A DNA stretch of 64,000 bases from Cryptomeria japonica (GCF_030272615.1 NC_081406.1:216636997-216700996); one strand, 5' to 3'. Shown: positions 33,429 to 45,459, counted from the stretch's first letter. A program made the numbers and translations. The notes: generated from the sequence alone by a model not told the origin.

Positions 33429-33692
33429 CTAGGTAATATTAGTAGGAGAAATGGGTTCTCTCTTATGAAGTTGTACTGGTATAGTACTATACCTTACTCT
33501 AGATGCTTGTAGGGCCTTATAAGGCAAATAGTTTTGCACATCTCTAAATGTGTTAATGCTTGTAGTGAGGTTCCTCTGATAGGTCAGTTGTACCTTCTCA
33601 AGTTGGGAAATTGAGTTGAACTTGGATCTATATGCTGATGATTTTGGAGTTTCATCTCTTATGGGAGGTCCCAAATTATTTTTTTGTTCCTA
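33429..33692 (-). pseudogene. Distal part of a coiled-coil frame split by a retrotransposon
   Basis: The minus frame reads EQKNNLGPPIRDETPKSS, then QLEKVQLTYQRNLTTSINTF, and stops at 33429 after PISPTNIT. It starts exactly at the LTR of the outer copia element. The sequence on the far side of that element (53496 upward) is an open minus frame ending VEWEDRLKQYRE, which continues into this one if the element is removed. The function is unknown. The protein is helical and charged and may itself come from an older retroelement. Confidence 0.5.
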
Positions 33693-34189
33693 TGAGATTT
33701 TGCCAAGATCAAGAGCTCAATGAAAAGTACAAAATAGAGACAAAATATTGATAGGAATAAACTATATTTTATCAAGATGAAAATATTGATCAACTGGATC
33801 ATCAAAAGTTGTTTTTGTTACATACAATGATTATGAGATTGCTTATATAGGCAAGGCTATATAGATATGTGAGCACACAAACATGACATGTGGCTCAATG
33901 AGAAACAAGGGTAGGTAGGAAATAGGTGAAGTAGGTAGGAGAAACAATAAAATATTCCACATGAGGTGGATCACCTACCGAAGGTGGAATTATCATCCCA
34001 CAATAAGTGGATATGATAAAGTAATAACAATATCACACCATAAAAGGTGGAGATATCCTACAACACACTATCCCAATGTGGCATAAAAACCCAAGTGTTT
34101 CATACCCAAACTACTATGATATGTATGTACCTAAGTAAACTTAAGAAAGGTGTAATAATATCCAACATGAATAATTAATTACTCCAACA
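33693..34189 (-). repeat. 3' LTR of the outer copia element
   Basis: It is 497 bp, starting TGAGATTTTGCC and ending ACTCCAACA, and is a direct repeat of 52999-53495 of the same length. A minus-strand TATATAAGC lies at 33849-33841. Confidence 0.9.
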
Positions 34190-34200
34190 CCCCCCCTTAA
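34190..34200 (-). promoter_or_regulatory. Polypurine tract of the outer element
   Basis: The minus strand reads TTAAGGGGGGG before the TG of the 3' LTR. Confidence 0.75.
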
Positions 34201-34237
34201 GTGCAACTTAGGAGAATTCACTAGGTCTACAATGCAT

Positions 34238-35100
34238 CTAAGGAATGCAAGATGGGTCCCAACTACAAGGCCATGTTAGGTACCCATGTACAAATGCAAA
34301 TGCACATAAACCAATGCAATCTCTCATAAAGTGGGGAAAGAGAGAAAAATCCAATGGGAAAAAAACCATCCCCCAAAAAGAGAGATGAAAAATATATACA
34401 AAGGAACTCTCAAAGAAGTATGAGAAGGACAAAACCCCTTGTGAGGAAAAAGTCCCCCCCATATGAGATAAGAAGAGAGACCAAGTCGCCCCCCCCTCAA
34501 TGTAGAATCTGGACCAATGGTAGAAGCTCGAAGATGAATGAAGAAACTGCTCCACGAATGTCAAACAATGTTCCTCTCCTTGGGAAGAAACAAAACCAAA
34601 GGTGTATCCATGAACTCTCCCCAATCATGAAGGGAAGATGTAGGAAAAACACTCATGATGAATGAAATCTCTGAAAACTGCTCAAGTGTTCCCATGTCAA
34701 TGCTGAAGGGTACCCCCTCCAAAGGTGGTGAACTGCTCCACACTACTGAAAATGGTACTCCAAGATCTAGTGGAGATGAATGTAGAATAAGTCCCAAAGA
34801 CTCACATGTCTCTTCAAGAGATAAAGAGACCTCCTCCAACTATTGTACAAAAGTATCCACAATCATGTCAACCTCAAAACAATGATCATGTAGAGAATGC
34901 ACAAGAGGGTCAAAGTGTTCCCTCACAACAATAAAAAAAGGATCATCTTCATCAAAGAGAAGATGATTGTCATCAATAATGTCTCCCAAATCTGCAATGT
35001 AGGACTCCACAAACAAATGTACAATGTCTCTCAAGTAGTCATTCCAATCAACTGAAGTTGGAATACAAGGAATTTCCTGTTGCACTGAATCACAAGAAGG
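34238..35100 (-). pseudogene. Acidic frame of unknown function in the outer element
   Basis: On the minus strand from about 35100 the reading is CDSVQQEIPCIPTSVDWND, then an Asp/Glu-rich helix-poor stretch (DLGDIIDDNHLLFDEDDPFF), a stop at 34840, and a continuation LEEVSLSLEETCESLGLIL to 34561. Degraded sequence runs to 34238. It lies between the polypurine tract and an insertion at 35.1 kb, where RNase H would normally be, and shows no pol motif. The overlapping plus-strand frames at 34354-34885 are antisense shadows. Confidence 0.5.
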
Positions 35101-36423
35101 AAAAATTATCCGTCATGCCCAAACTTTTGGGCACAAATGAAATATATATTTTTTAAAACACTTAATTATATGCAACCTATGCTTAACTAGATGTGACCAC
35201 TTAACAGGTTGTTCCAAGCAGAATCTTAAATTATAATAAAATGGTTTTCTAACGTGAGCTATGAATAAAACAAATTTAGGTTTCTATAAAACTCCTATAC
35301 GACAAAGTTAGGATATTCCTAACATAACAAATTATGATAACTCCTATACTCAAACGGAACAATATGATTTTATAAGGACAATAACAAATTCACATCGAAT
35401 ATCTTTTTTATTACAGTTGCAAATCATAATTCTTAATTAGATCGACTACTACTAAATAGGAATTAATATAATTACTTGATTCAATAATAATTATTTATCT
35501 CCTAACAAGTTTCCTCCATCCGTGTTAACACATCCTTCCTTTATAACTTGATTAAATCTTGTGCCTATAAATTAATTATTAATACAATTTTAACGTAATA
35601 ATATCAATTAATCGAGCAATTGAAAATTGAAGTGTCAAACGTTAAAATGTTAATTGCTTTATTTATTATAAGATTCCATCTAGGCTAAATGAGTTTGCAA
35701 GATCAAGGTCTTGGTTTTATTTTTGAATATATATATAATTCCACCACAATATCCTCTTCCAAAGAAATTATTATTATCTAGCCATTTAATAAATAAATAA
35801 ATTCATTTACGCTAAAAACCTCTAAATTAATTTGACAAGAGGTATTATCAGTCTCAATTTATCTTTTAATCATTGTAGGAATTAATTAAATTAACTCTAG
35901 CACTTAGATTTTTAAAACACCTATATTTCAATTTAAAAATAATTATAATGTGTATTAAATTTGACTAAAGGGATAAATAAATCCATAATAAAATTTGCCC
36001 TATAAAGTTTATTCTCGACAAGCCTAAATTTAGGTGAACTAAAAAAATATTCCCCTATGGCCAAAATAACTTACAAAGTCATTATAATTTACCAAAAGAT
36101 TAAACTCCAAAATATTTTAAAATTTAAAATGGCATATTTAAATGTTTATATAACATATATACAAAATATGAATGTTTAATTAAAATAATTAAACTCAAGT
36201 TAAATTCATACTCTCTTAAATTAAGCTATATATATATATATTTACATTAAACACATATATATTTATATGTGTGGAAATTTATTTTCTAAACAAATTTTAT
36301 TATAAAAAAAATATGCATGCAACCTAATTAATAATATTATAAAATGCCAATTGAATCCATATTTTTCTTTACAACATCAAACTACCCTAACCTGAACTGA
36401 GTTAGGGTTTTATGTTTTTGTGT

Positions 36424-36740
36424 AGGGCCGAGGGTGAGCGAGCGGAGGCGTTTAGAGGCAGCCACAGGGTTAATGGAGGTGCGGCGGTAGTGGAGGCTGA
36501 GGGGGCTCCCCGCAAGGATAGCCACAGCCGTGCCTGCGGGTCACGACCCATAGTGGGGCCTTGGCCGCCACTATGGGATGTGGCCCACAACATGACTGTT
36601 GCTGCCGCTATGGGGCGCCGCCCACAGAGGGGGGCCGAAGCCTCCCCGTCTGTGCATTGCGGCCCATAGTGCGGCTGTGGCCGCCACTGGGGGTCGCCAT
36701 CCACATCACAGGTGGGGGCCAAGGCTCCCCTCTTTGTTTT
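36424..36740. repeat. GC-rich island with imperfect repeats
   Basis: It is strongly GC-rich in an AT-rich setting. Three imperfect copies of a unit like CCCATAGTGGGGCCTTGGCC...CCCACA begin near 36548, 36600 and 36660. All six frames are open in part because of base composition; none shows protein features. Confidence 0.6.
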
Positions 36741-36859
36741 CTTTTTTTGTTTAAAAATAATAATTTTAGATATTTTTTTTTATAATACAAAATAAAGTTT
36801 TCTTTTTTTTGTAAAAGGAAGTTTCACAGATAGAGAAATATAATTAAATAAAATGTGTA

Positions 36860-36861
36860 GT

Positions 36862-36899
<38 letters not shown>

Positions 36900-36906
36900 T
36901 AAGAAA

Positions 36907-36957
<51 letters not shown>
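36860..36957. repeat. (TA)n and (CA)n microsatellite
   Basis: A TA run passes into ACACAC at 36860-36898 and is followed by a pure TA run at 36909-36957. Confidence 0.95.
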
Positions 36958-36959
<2 letters not shown>

Positions 36960-39496
36960 CAAACCTTTTTAAATCATGCAAAAATTATTAAAACATTGAC
37001 AACATGATAATAGGGCAAAATTTCTTTTATTTACTTTAAACAATCTGTTATTCTTTTTTTTTTTTTTTTTCCTAAAATCACTTAAAGCAGATTTTTAAAA
37101 CTAACAGATTTAAATAAAGCATTTCTTTTTCTATTGACAATCTATTTGCTAACTTTAGAGATGGATTATTAATTCTAGATTTATTTACTGCAAATAAATA
37201 AAGTGATAGAATTTAATAAATTTTAACAGCAACTATATTAGACTAGAAATCATTTAAATTTACCTTAGAGATAGACATGTTAAATCTATTAAACCATGAT
37301 ATGTATTTGAAAATAAATAGTTAGGACTAAATGCTTAATATTTTCTTAGTAACATGCAAGTTTATTACTTTACTCATTTCCATTATTTTACTATGCATAA
37401 GGAAACAAACTGAACTTTTATTTTCAGAAATAACATGCATACAACAATTATGATGATTTCAATAACTATAGGAACTTAATCCAAAAATAAACATTTCATT
37501 TTTCTAGTAATAGCTTAATAAAAATAATGCATTTCTTTAAGGCATATTTAAAATACAATATAGTCAACATTATAATGGGTGAGTTACCCATCTAGTCTCT
37601 CATTTTTATTAAATGAGGATTTTAAATAAAATGAATACATTTATTTTTCAAATAAATACAACATATAACTTTCCCTTTACATTGCTGCAACTAAAATATA
37701 ATATCCGATTCCCAAATCTTTTTCTACAAATGAAGTAAAACCAGCAACTTCCAAACTTGTCTTTTTCTTTTCTTTCCAAGCAATCTGCAAATAAATCATA
37801 AGGTTTTGACCATGGAGAGTTCACCTCCCAGTCTAGGCTTACTAGAAGCCACCCCTGAGCTTGGAGAACCAAGCCCTAGATAGGTTACACACATGCAAAC
37901 ACTTTCCCAACCAAGGCTACACTTCATCACAAAATGTGATGTATTTACATAGGTGGTAGTGGACCAAATACCCTAAGGAGACTTCAAAAATAGTAGATCA
38001 CAAAGCCACCTCATGGAAAACAAAGATATATCATAAGTTCATTAACCCCACATCCTTATGCCCCCCAAGGCTTTCATGCCACACTTTCTCCCCTTATGAC
38101 CCCCAAATGCATAAACTAGGCCATGCAACAAGGGTCACATATGCACCCCTTGAGTTCGCTCTCATAATGAGAGCCTCTCACTCGAGGGCTGTCAAACTCC
38201 TATCATGCACAAGACCATCCTACTCTCCCAAGAGTAGAAGGTCTTGGTTACTCCCAAATCACAGGAAATGCATAAAAAAATAAAAAGATAGGTCGCATGA
38301 TAATTTTCACAAAAGAAAATACAAGAAAACAACTTTTACATACAAACAAACTTTCCAACATAAACATGCAACATAAAAAGAAACAAAAGGAGAAGATGAA
38401 CCAACCCTCAATCTGCCCAAAGGTTTGCTAGAACTAGTTTGAGGATGAGTAGCCCAATTCCACAATTCTTCCTTCTACACTTAGCCAAATTCTATCCCAA
38501 AACCCATTCTTTTCAAAATTGCATGATCTCCAAAAATGGAGAGTGGGTGATTACCCACAAAGTCTCTCATTCTTGCCTAAAAAGACTTTAGTGAGAGTTC
38601 TCATAGGTTTCTAAAACTGAAAAAGGAAAAAGTAAGAGAAAGTGGGAAAAAGGATCTCACATCAAAAGGGAAGGTGTAGACACATGCCTAAAAATACTCC
38701 TAACCCATAGGTATACCTTATGGACTTTAGGAAACACCTTTAAACTACCCCTAGGAGTCCATTTGACCCCTTAGAAACCCATATGAAGTTAATTTCTGGG
38801 TCAAACTTGAGTTGACCACTCCAAAGACTCTACCCAAGGAAAATTTAGAACCACATTCAAATGTTTGAAAAAGCTATGGTTGAAACAACTCCCTCCAAGA
38901 GACAAGTCAAAAATCAAGACATAAATCAACACATGTGTCAAGTGACACAATAAAATACATTACAAAATTACACATGAAATTTGTCTCTTGTTGGATTTAC
39001 ACAAATTAATAAATTCAATTTAACATACATGCGTCATATACTTTTAGAAATAAAATACGATACATACGGGGTGTTGTCTCTCCAAATAGACAAACCTTGG
39101 TTTTACGAATGTACATAGGTCTAGGTTTGGTTCTCCATAATGTTTCCATAGTCACATAGATAATTTTCCTGCACATCTCAATTACACATTAGTAATTCCA
39201 AATAACCTCATATAAAATTAAACACATGAATAAGAATACACGTCAAACACTATGTATACAATTGATATTAAACAAAATCAATATCTTATATTAAAATAAA
39301 TCCACATAAGTAATCATCATAATCCTCATAATTTTGATCCACACATAAGACATGCATATTATTTCTATCTTCATAATAAAGTCCTGCAAATCCAATAATG
39401 ACACACATCATCTCAAAGTTATCCTATTCTAGAATCATATAAAGCTATGTATCCATAACACATCAAAATGTACACTGCAAGGTGAAATGATTCCGT

Positions 39497-39727
39497 AACC
39501 TGGTTCAATTACTATTCTCACCAATCTATCCGTCTAACATAGCCCATCCTATTGAATTATAGCATTTATTAGTAAGGTCAACCATGGTCAACTGAGTTAA
39601 CTAAAGCTTGATCGGGGAGAGGCTCTACATTGTCACACTAGCTGCATCATCAGGTGCAATAGGTGATATGATATCAATAGGAGGATATTAAATGCAAGGC
39701 TCAAGAACGGGGTCACATATGATAATC
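39497..39727 (-). pseudogene. Short outer-element fragment between two insertions
   Basis: The minus strand reads CDPVLEPCI, a stop, YPPIDIISPIAPDDAASVT, a stop, then degenerate sequence. It links the protease side (47319 upward) with the acidic frame side. The identity as outer-element coding DNA is inferred from position and composition. Confidence 0.4.
39723..39727. repeat. Target-site duplication TAATC (left)
   Basis: Identical to 47319-47323 on the other side of the plus copia element. Confidence 0.9.
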
Positions 39728-41220
39728 TGTTGCCATTACATTAAATTTGTTGATATTGAGAAGGTTGTTGGAGATTGTTGATATAATTGATAAAGGATGA
39801 TTACTGTCTTAATAATATTATTTTGTCATTGATGTCAAGCAATTGATTTTCTGATTCAGTGTGATGTTGCGATATCTTAAAGAGTATGTTTTTATGAGTA
39901 TAAAGATGTCGGTAAGTGACATAGAAAGAATGTGAAAATGAAGGGGAATAATAATTTATTCAATGGGAAACTATTACCGAGTTAGACAGTGATGAGATTA
40001 TGTTATTTTGATTGTTTTGATATCCTACATATGTGTATTCGAAGACTGAATAAGAAGGAGAAAACATTTCATGTAATAGAATGAGTAAAGGTTTGATACT
40101 GTTCTGTTTTACCGAGCAAGGAGCTAGTTGGTAAACACTAAGGTTATCAATGGCAATTAAAGAAGAAAGAATGTCTACATACTAAAGTTCAATATTTACC
40201 GAGTATCAACCAAGCAGTAATAGAATGCATTGGATGAATAAATACACTATTAAAAGAAGGATTCCAATGAGCTGGAGATTTATAGAAGATTGGAATTTCG
40301 TGCAAGAAGTTTTCTAAGGATCAATGGCAATGAAAATTGAAGAGTTAGATCTACAACATAGATTGAACGGTCATAACTGAGCACAAGTACCAAGGAAGGT
40401 ATACAAGTGCCAAGGCAAGATAAAATGTTTTTCAGTTCGAAGGATTCAATGAACCTAGTCAAATTTTGATGATCTGATGGCTAAGATTAATCATGGGAAA
40501 TGTGATTAAAGAGATTAAGTGGTTTGGAATTGCTTATAAATAAGAAAAAGTTGATGAACATAGTATGCGGGCAAATAGAAGAGCAGTGACACTATAGAGG
40601 TGATTACCGAGTACAAAATATTGAAGATTAGATTGAAGAACATATTGAGAAGCCCAACAAGGAGGAAGATAAGTCTTATGACAAGATTATTTTGAGCACA
40701 TGAGTCTGCTTTAACATTTCAGATGTAAAGTTGCAGATATATTTTATTATTGTTATTTATTTTTGTAAGTGACATGAAATCTCTTAACCGAGTGGACCTA
40801 ACAATCTTATTTGTAAATCCTCTAGCAAGGTAACATTCTGAATGAGTGTTTGAAATCCTTTGACAAGGTCACTTGTAACAAAGTGCAAGATTCTAATAGA
40901 TCTGAGGGAAATCCCTTGACTGGGTCACATCTAGCAATGTGTTTATGTAATCTTTAATAGGATTGGCTTTTAATTGAGCATACTCTAGAAGAGTATATTT
41001 TCTTTGTGGGTCCGAAATCCCATAGTGGTTTTTCCCTATTTGGGTTTCCACATTAAATCTGGTGTTATATGTGTTTTCTTGTTTCAAGTTTATCAGTTTA
41101 TGAGTTTGAATGATTTATAGTCATAGCTGCATATCAAGTAAGTTCTACCAAGGTTGAATCTGGATAGATCAATGTATTGTGAGTTTATTTGATTCACCCC
41201 TTCCTCTCATCTATCTAACA
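39728..41220 (+). repeat. 5' LTR of the plus copia element
   Basis: TG...CA ends, with a TATA box TATAAATA at 40535. It is a direct repeat of 45829-47318. Confidence 0.95.
40535..40542 (+). promoter_or_regulatory. LTR TATA box
   Basis: TATAAATA in the 5' LTR, conserved at 46636 in the 3' LTR. Confidence 0.6.
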
Positions 41221-41222
41221 AT

Positions 41223-41234
41223 TGGTATTAGAGC
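41223..41234 (+). promoter_or_regulatory. Primer-binding site, initiator tRNA-Met variant
   Basis: TGGTATTAGAGC, one C-to-T change from the initiator-Met PBS, two bases after the LTR. Confidence 0.85.
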
Positions 41235-41282
41235 TAGAACTCCAAAAGAAAAGTTTAAAGGCACTTGAGGCAAGATCCGAAG

Positions 41283-42300
41283 ATGTATAAAAGGGATGCA
41301 CCAAAGTTGAACAAGTCAAGTTTCTCCACATGGCAGAAAATGATGGAGCTGCACTTATCAAAAATTGGAGAGTATGCAACATATTATCTAGAGAATGATT
41401 ACACTGCACCTAGCACCTACCCGATGACAATGGAAGAGATAAAGGCAAAGTAAGAACATATTCAAGCAATGATTGAAATAAAATTAGCATTGACCATCTT
41501 AGAGTTTAATGATCTAGAAGGTTGTAATGATGCCAAAGCTATGTGGAATAAGTTTATATCTATGTATGGTTGTGATGAACATGTTCAAAGAGAAAAAGTA
41601 GATAGTCTAAGAGGACAACTTGAATCCATGAGAATGAATGAAGGTGAGAACATAATCCAATACAGTATAAGGTTAAAAGAAATTGTCAATCAAATCAAAG
41701 GAGTAGGAGGAACTATTGAAGAAAAGGATGTAACAAGTAAGTTGCTTAGAACACTTCTACCTACTTATGCCATTCAAGTCTTTGCAATTAATGAATTAAG
41801 GTATGTACCAAACATGCCAGTCTCTTTGGATGCTACTATCGGTAAGCTACATGCTTTTGAGTTAAGTAATTTTGATAACAGTGGGTCTTCGGTTAACAAA
41901 GTTGAATCTGCATTCAGTTCTTTTCATCTTGATGAATCTAATGATTACAATGATAGAATGTATAAGTATGCTGAAGGAAATCATAGTGGAGCAAGTGAGA
42001 GATTTCGCAAAAACATGGAAGAAGTACACAAACTATATGAGGAAATCTAAAAGCAAGAAGAGTTTGAAGCATTATTGGCCAGAAGGTTATCGAGAGGCAA
42101 AGGTAAGTATAAAGGAAAGTTACCTTTGAAATGTTTTAACTGTGATAAAATTGGACATATGGCTTCAAACTATCCTGATAAAGAATCGAGTGAAAAGTGA
42201 GAATACCGAGAAGACAAACAGAAAGACAACCAATACAGAGGGCACCGAGACTTCAGAAGGAGAGATAGAAAGACATGCCTAGTAGCTGATGAGGAATCCA
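41283..42300 (+). pseudogene. Ty1/copia gag with nucleocapsid knuckle
   Basis: It starts at ATG 41283 (MYKRDAPKLNKSSFSTWQKM). The capsid region has NDAKAMWNKFISMYGCDEHV and MRMNEGENIIQYSIRLKEIV, typical UBN2-type copia gag. Stops follow IKAK (41451), YEEI (42050) and SSEK near 42200. The zinc knuckle at about 42129-42175 reads CFNCDKIGHMASNY: the last Cys is Tyr (TGT to TAT), so zinc binding should be lost. About 1 kb from the PBS to protease is normal for the family. Confidence 0.92.
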
Positions 42301-42344
42301 ATGATGATAAATCTGATGGAATTGAGACAGAGGAAGTTGTATAT

Positions 42345-42941
42345 GTGGTTATCAAAGATGGATCAGATGAAGAAAGGTCTGAAGAAAAAGCCTTAATATC
42401 ACATATAAATAATAATGATTCTTGGATCATAGATAGTGGATGCTCACATCACATGATAGGTAATAAACACAAGTTTGTTAAATTAGAAGATTATGATGGA
42501 GGTTATGTAAGATTTGGTAATGATGCACCATGTCCTGTGAAAGGTAAAGGATCTATCACACTTCTTGATAATTCTAAATGTGATGATGTATATTGGGTTG
42601 AAGGTTTGAAATATAATTTTTTGAGTGTAGCATAGCTAAAAAATACAGGATACCGAATAGAATTTCAGAAAGGAATTGTCAAAGTTCATGACAAACATGG
42701 AAAGTTGGTTGCTATGAGGACTCAAACAAGAGCTAATACATTTCATCTTGACTCAACTCGGAACAATTGTCTGTATGCAAAAATAGAAGACACCTGGTTA
42801 TGGCATAAAAGGTTTTGTCATGTAAATTTTGATAACCTGATCAAAGTAAGTAAGAAGCACCGAGTAAGAGGTCTATCGAGCTTGGAAAAACTTGAGAATG
42901 CAATATGTCGAGGATGCCAGATGGGTAAGATGACAAAATGA
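42345..42941 (+). pseudogene. Ty1/copia protease and gag-pre-integrase
   Basis: The protease active site DSWIIDSGCSHHMIGN (about 42418-42465) keeps D-S-G. DGGYVRFGNDAPCPVKGKG and a YNFLSVA stretch follow, then a stop at 42635. The pre-integrase domain continues at 42705 with TWLWHKRFCHVNFDNL and CRGCQMGKM, and a stop follows (42941). Confidence 0.9.
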
Positions 42942-43620
42942 AGCTTTACAAGTAAGTCTTACACTTCTAAAGGAATTTTAGATCTTGTACACACCGATAT
43001 TTGTGGTCCTATGAAAGTTCAAAGTTATTATGGTGATAAATACTTCATATTATTTGTGAATGATTACTCAAGGATGATGTCGGTTATGTTTTTAAAAGAG
43101 AAATCAGAAGCCTTTCAAATGTTCAAATGGTATAAGGCAAGAGTTGAAAAATAAATAGGAAGATAGTTGAAATGTCTAAGATCTAATAGAGGAGGAGAGT
43201 TCATTACAGATGAATTTAACTTATTTTGCAATGATCATGGTATAAAGAGACAACTATTTGCACCAAGAACACCACAACAAAATGGGATAGCTAAAAGAAG
43301 AAACAAATCAATTGTAGATTATGTTAGAACCTTGATGATAGAAAAGAGAGTACCTCAAATATTTTGGAGAGAAGCAATAAGCACTGCAGTTTACACCCTG
43401 AACCAAGTACAATTGAAGAAAGAAACCATGAAGACACTGTATGAAATTTGGTATGACAAGAAACCAAATGTAAGTTATTTAAAAATATTTGGAAGTAGAT
43501 GTTATGTTCACAAAGATGACAAAAATGGAAAATTTGATTAGAAAAGCGAGTAAGGAACATTTCTTGGTTATTCCTCTAGGAGTAAAGCATTTAAATGTCT
43601 GATCAAATCATCTAACAAAA
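42942..43620 (+). pseudogene. Ty1/copia integrase, catalytic triad altered
   Basis: The first Asp is present in VHTDICGPM. The second position reads KCLRSNRGGEF, with Asn in place of the catalytic Asp. The third reads PQQNGIAKRRNKS, with Lys in place of Glu. Both changes are single G-to-A transitions on the coding strand. Stops fall near 43152, 43165 and after GKFD (43541). The C-terminal FLGYSSRSKAFKC linker follows. Strand transfer would be impossible even without the stops. Confidence 0.9.
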
Positions 43621-43622
43621 TA

Positions 43623-44820
43623 GTGGAAAGTGCAAATGTGAAAATTGATGAATTTGCAGAAAGGAATGATGAAGGAAACTTCAAAGAACTAGAAGATTAT
43701 GAAGAGTTTGTATATGTACAACCGAGAAGTCTAACCAAGAAAGCTGATGAAGAAAATACTCAGTTACCGAGTGATGAAGAAGATCATACAGAGCCTATGG
43801 AGCCTATATTAGCAAAATATGTCAAAAGAAATCATGGATCAAGTTAGATTATAGGAGATAAGGATGATCTAGTGATGACAAGGAACAAACTGAGACATAA
43901 CACATGTCTAATATCTGAGTTTGAATCGAGGATAGTAAAAGAGGCATTAAGCAATGAAGATTGGGTGAATGCTATGACATAAGAGATTGAACAAATCAAG
44001 AAAAATGAAACAAGGATATTGGTCCCAAGACCAAAAGAGAAAAATGTAATCGGTACAAAGTGGATTTTCAGAAATAAGCTAATTGAAAAAGGTGAGGTCA
44101 TTCTGAATAAAGCAAGGTTAGTTTGAAAAGGTTATGCTCAAGAAGAAGGAATAGACTATGGTGAGACTTTTGCACCTGTGGCAAGACTTGAAGGAGTGAG
44201 AACATTGTTGGCATATGCTACTTACAAAAAATTCAAGGTATATCAAATGGATGTTAAATCTGCATTTTTGAATGGTATACTAGAAGAAGAAGTTTACATT
44301 GAACAACCTAAAGGATTTATTGAAGAGAAGAATAAAGATTAGGTATGTAAGTTGAATAAAGCTTTATATGGCCTAAAGAAAGCACCTAGAGCATGGTATG
44401 AAAGGTTGCATTCTTACTTAATCAAGATTGGATTTATAAGGACTAGTGAAAACAACATGTATATGAAGAATGATGAGGATAATGGAATACTGATTTTAGC
44501 CATATTTGTTGATGATATTATTTTTTGTGGAAATGATTCTTTATGCAAGAACTTTGGAAATGAAATGTGCAAAGAATTTGAGATGTCATTAATCGGTGAA
44601 ATAAAGTATTTTATAGGTTTAAAGATATTGCAAATGAAAAATAGGATTTTCATTACTCAATCCAAGTATATAAAGGAAATCTTGAAGAAATTTGGAATGG
44701 AGGATTCTAAACCTGTAAGTACTCCTATGACTACTAATTGTAAACTATCAAATAATGATGAATCTGCATTTGTTGATGAGACACTTTACCGATCTATGAT
44801 TGGAAAGTTGTAATATGTAG
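43623..44820 (+). pseudogene. Ty1/copia reverse transcriptase
   Basis: After an acidic linker the RT begins (NVIGTKWIFRNKL near 44050), with [20 protein letters not shown] (first Asp), LNKALYGLKKAPRAWYERLH, and the palm motif ILAIFVDDIIFCGND with both Asp residues kept (FVDD form). YFIGLKILQMKNRIFITQSK and PVSTPMTTN follow. Stops interrupt near 43847, 43980, 44125, 44340 and 44813. Confidence 0.92.
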
Positions 44821-45459
44821 TTCACAGTAGGCCTGATATAGCACATGCAATAGGTATAACTGCAAGATTTTCTGTAGATCCCAAAGAAACCCATATGACA
44901 ACAATCAAGAGAATTTTTTAGATACTTAAGAGGCACTAAAGATTATGGTTTACTATATAAAAAGAGGAATGATTTTGACTTAAAAGTCTATACTGATGCT
45001 GATTAGGCAGGAAATATTGATGACAGGAAAAGCACAAGCAGTGGAGCTTTCTTTTTGGGAGAAAGACTAGTGAGTTGGTTTAGCAAGAAACAAGGATGCA
45101 TTTCACAGTCAACAGCTGAAGCTGAATATGTCACTACAGCATTGAATTGTACCAATATAGCATGGATCAAACAATTGTTGGAAGGTATGAATGAGATAGT
45201 TACCGAGCTAGTAACTATATTTTGTGATAATACAAGTGCTATTAACATTTCAAAGAATTTGATAATGCACTCTAAGACAAAGCATATCTCTATAAAGTAT
45301 CATTATCTAAGAGAAGAAGTACAAGAAAAGAAATTTGTGCTGGAATATGTTAGCACAAAGGAACAATTAGCAGACATCTTCACAAAGCCACTACCAAGGG
45401 ACACTTTTGAGTATCTCAGAAGTAAGTCAGGGGTACTACCCCTATCTAGTACTCACTGA
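44821..45459 (+). pseudogene. Ty1/copia RNase H
   Basis: After the stop, VVHSRPDIAHAIGI and frameshifted sequence near 44910-45050, the last 134 residues are open: LVSWFSKKQGCISQSTAEAE, then TIFCDNTSAI with the conserved Asp, and HYLREEVQEKKFVLEYVSTK followed by LADIFTKPLP. The frame ends at 45459. Confidence 0.9.

Larger units (their letters stand above)
35111..39496. mobile_element. Large insertion in the outer element, type and exact ends unresolved
   Basis: This 4.1-4.4-kb stretch interrupts the outer element and has no coding frame. Two sets of ends are possible. One is TG...CA at 35116-39240 flanked by CGTCA (35111-35115 and 39241-39245). The other is a TCCGT pair at 35109-35113 and 39492-39496. 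The left end begins with the dyad TGCCCAAACTTTTGGGCA. A GC-rich island (36424-36740) and long TA runs lie inside. A single very long LTR (solo LTR) would fit the lack of genes. The minus frame at 37648-37872 has no family features. Confidence 0.45.

Noticed and set aside
33687..33692. Target duplication for the outer copia element
   Set aside because: TTCCTA on the left and ATTCCCTA on the right are similar but not identical or directly adjacent, so no duplication is claimed.
34354..34885. Plus-strand frames of 76-103 residues
   Set aside because: They are antisense to the outer element's acidic frame.
36402..36790. Several overlapping frames in both directions
   Set aside because: They are open only because the GC-rich repeat lacks stop triplets; Pro/Arg/Ala-rich without domain features.
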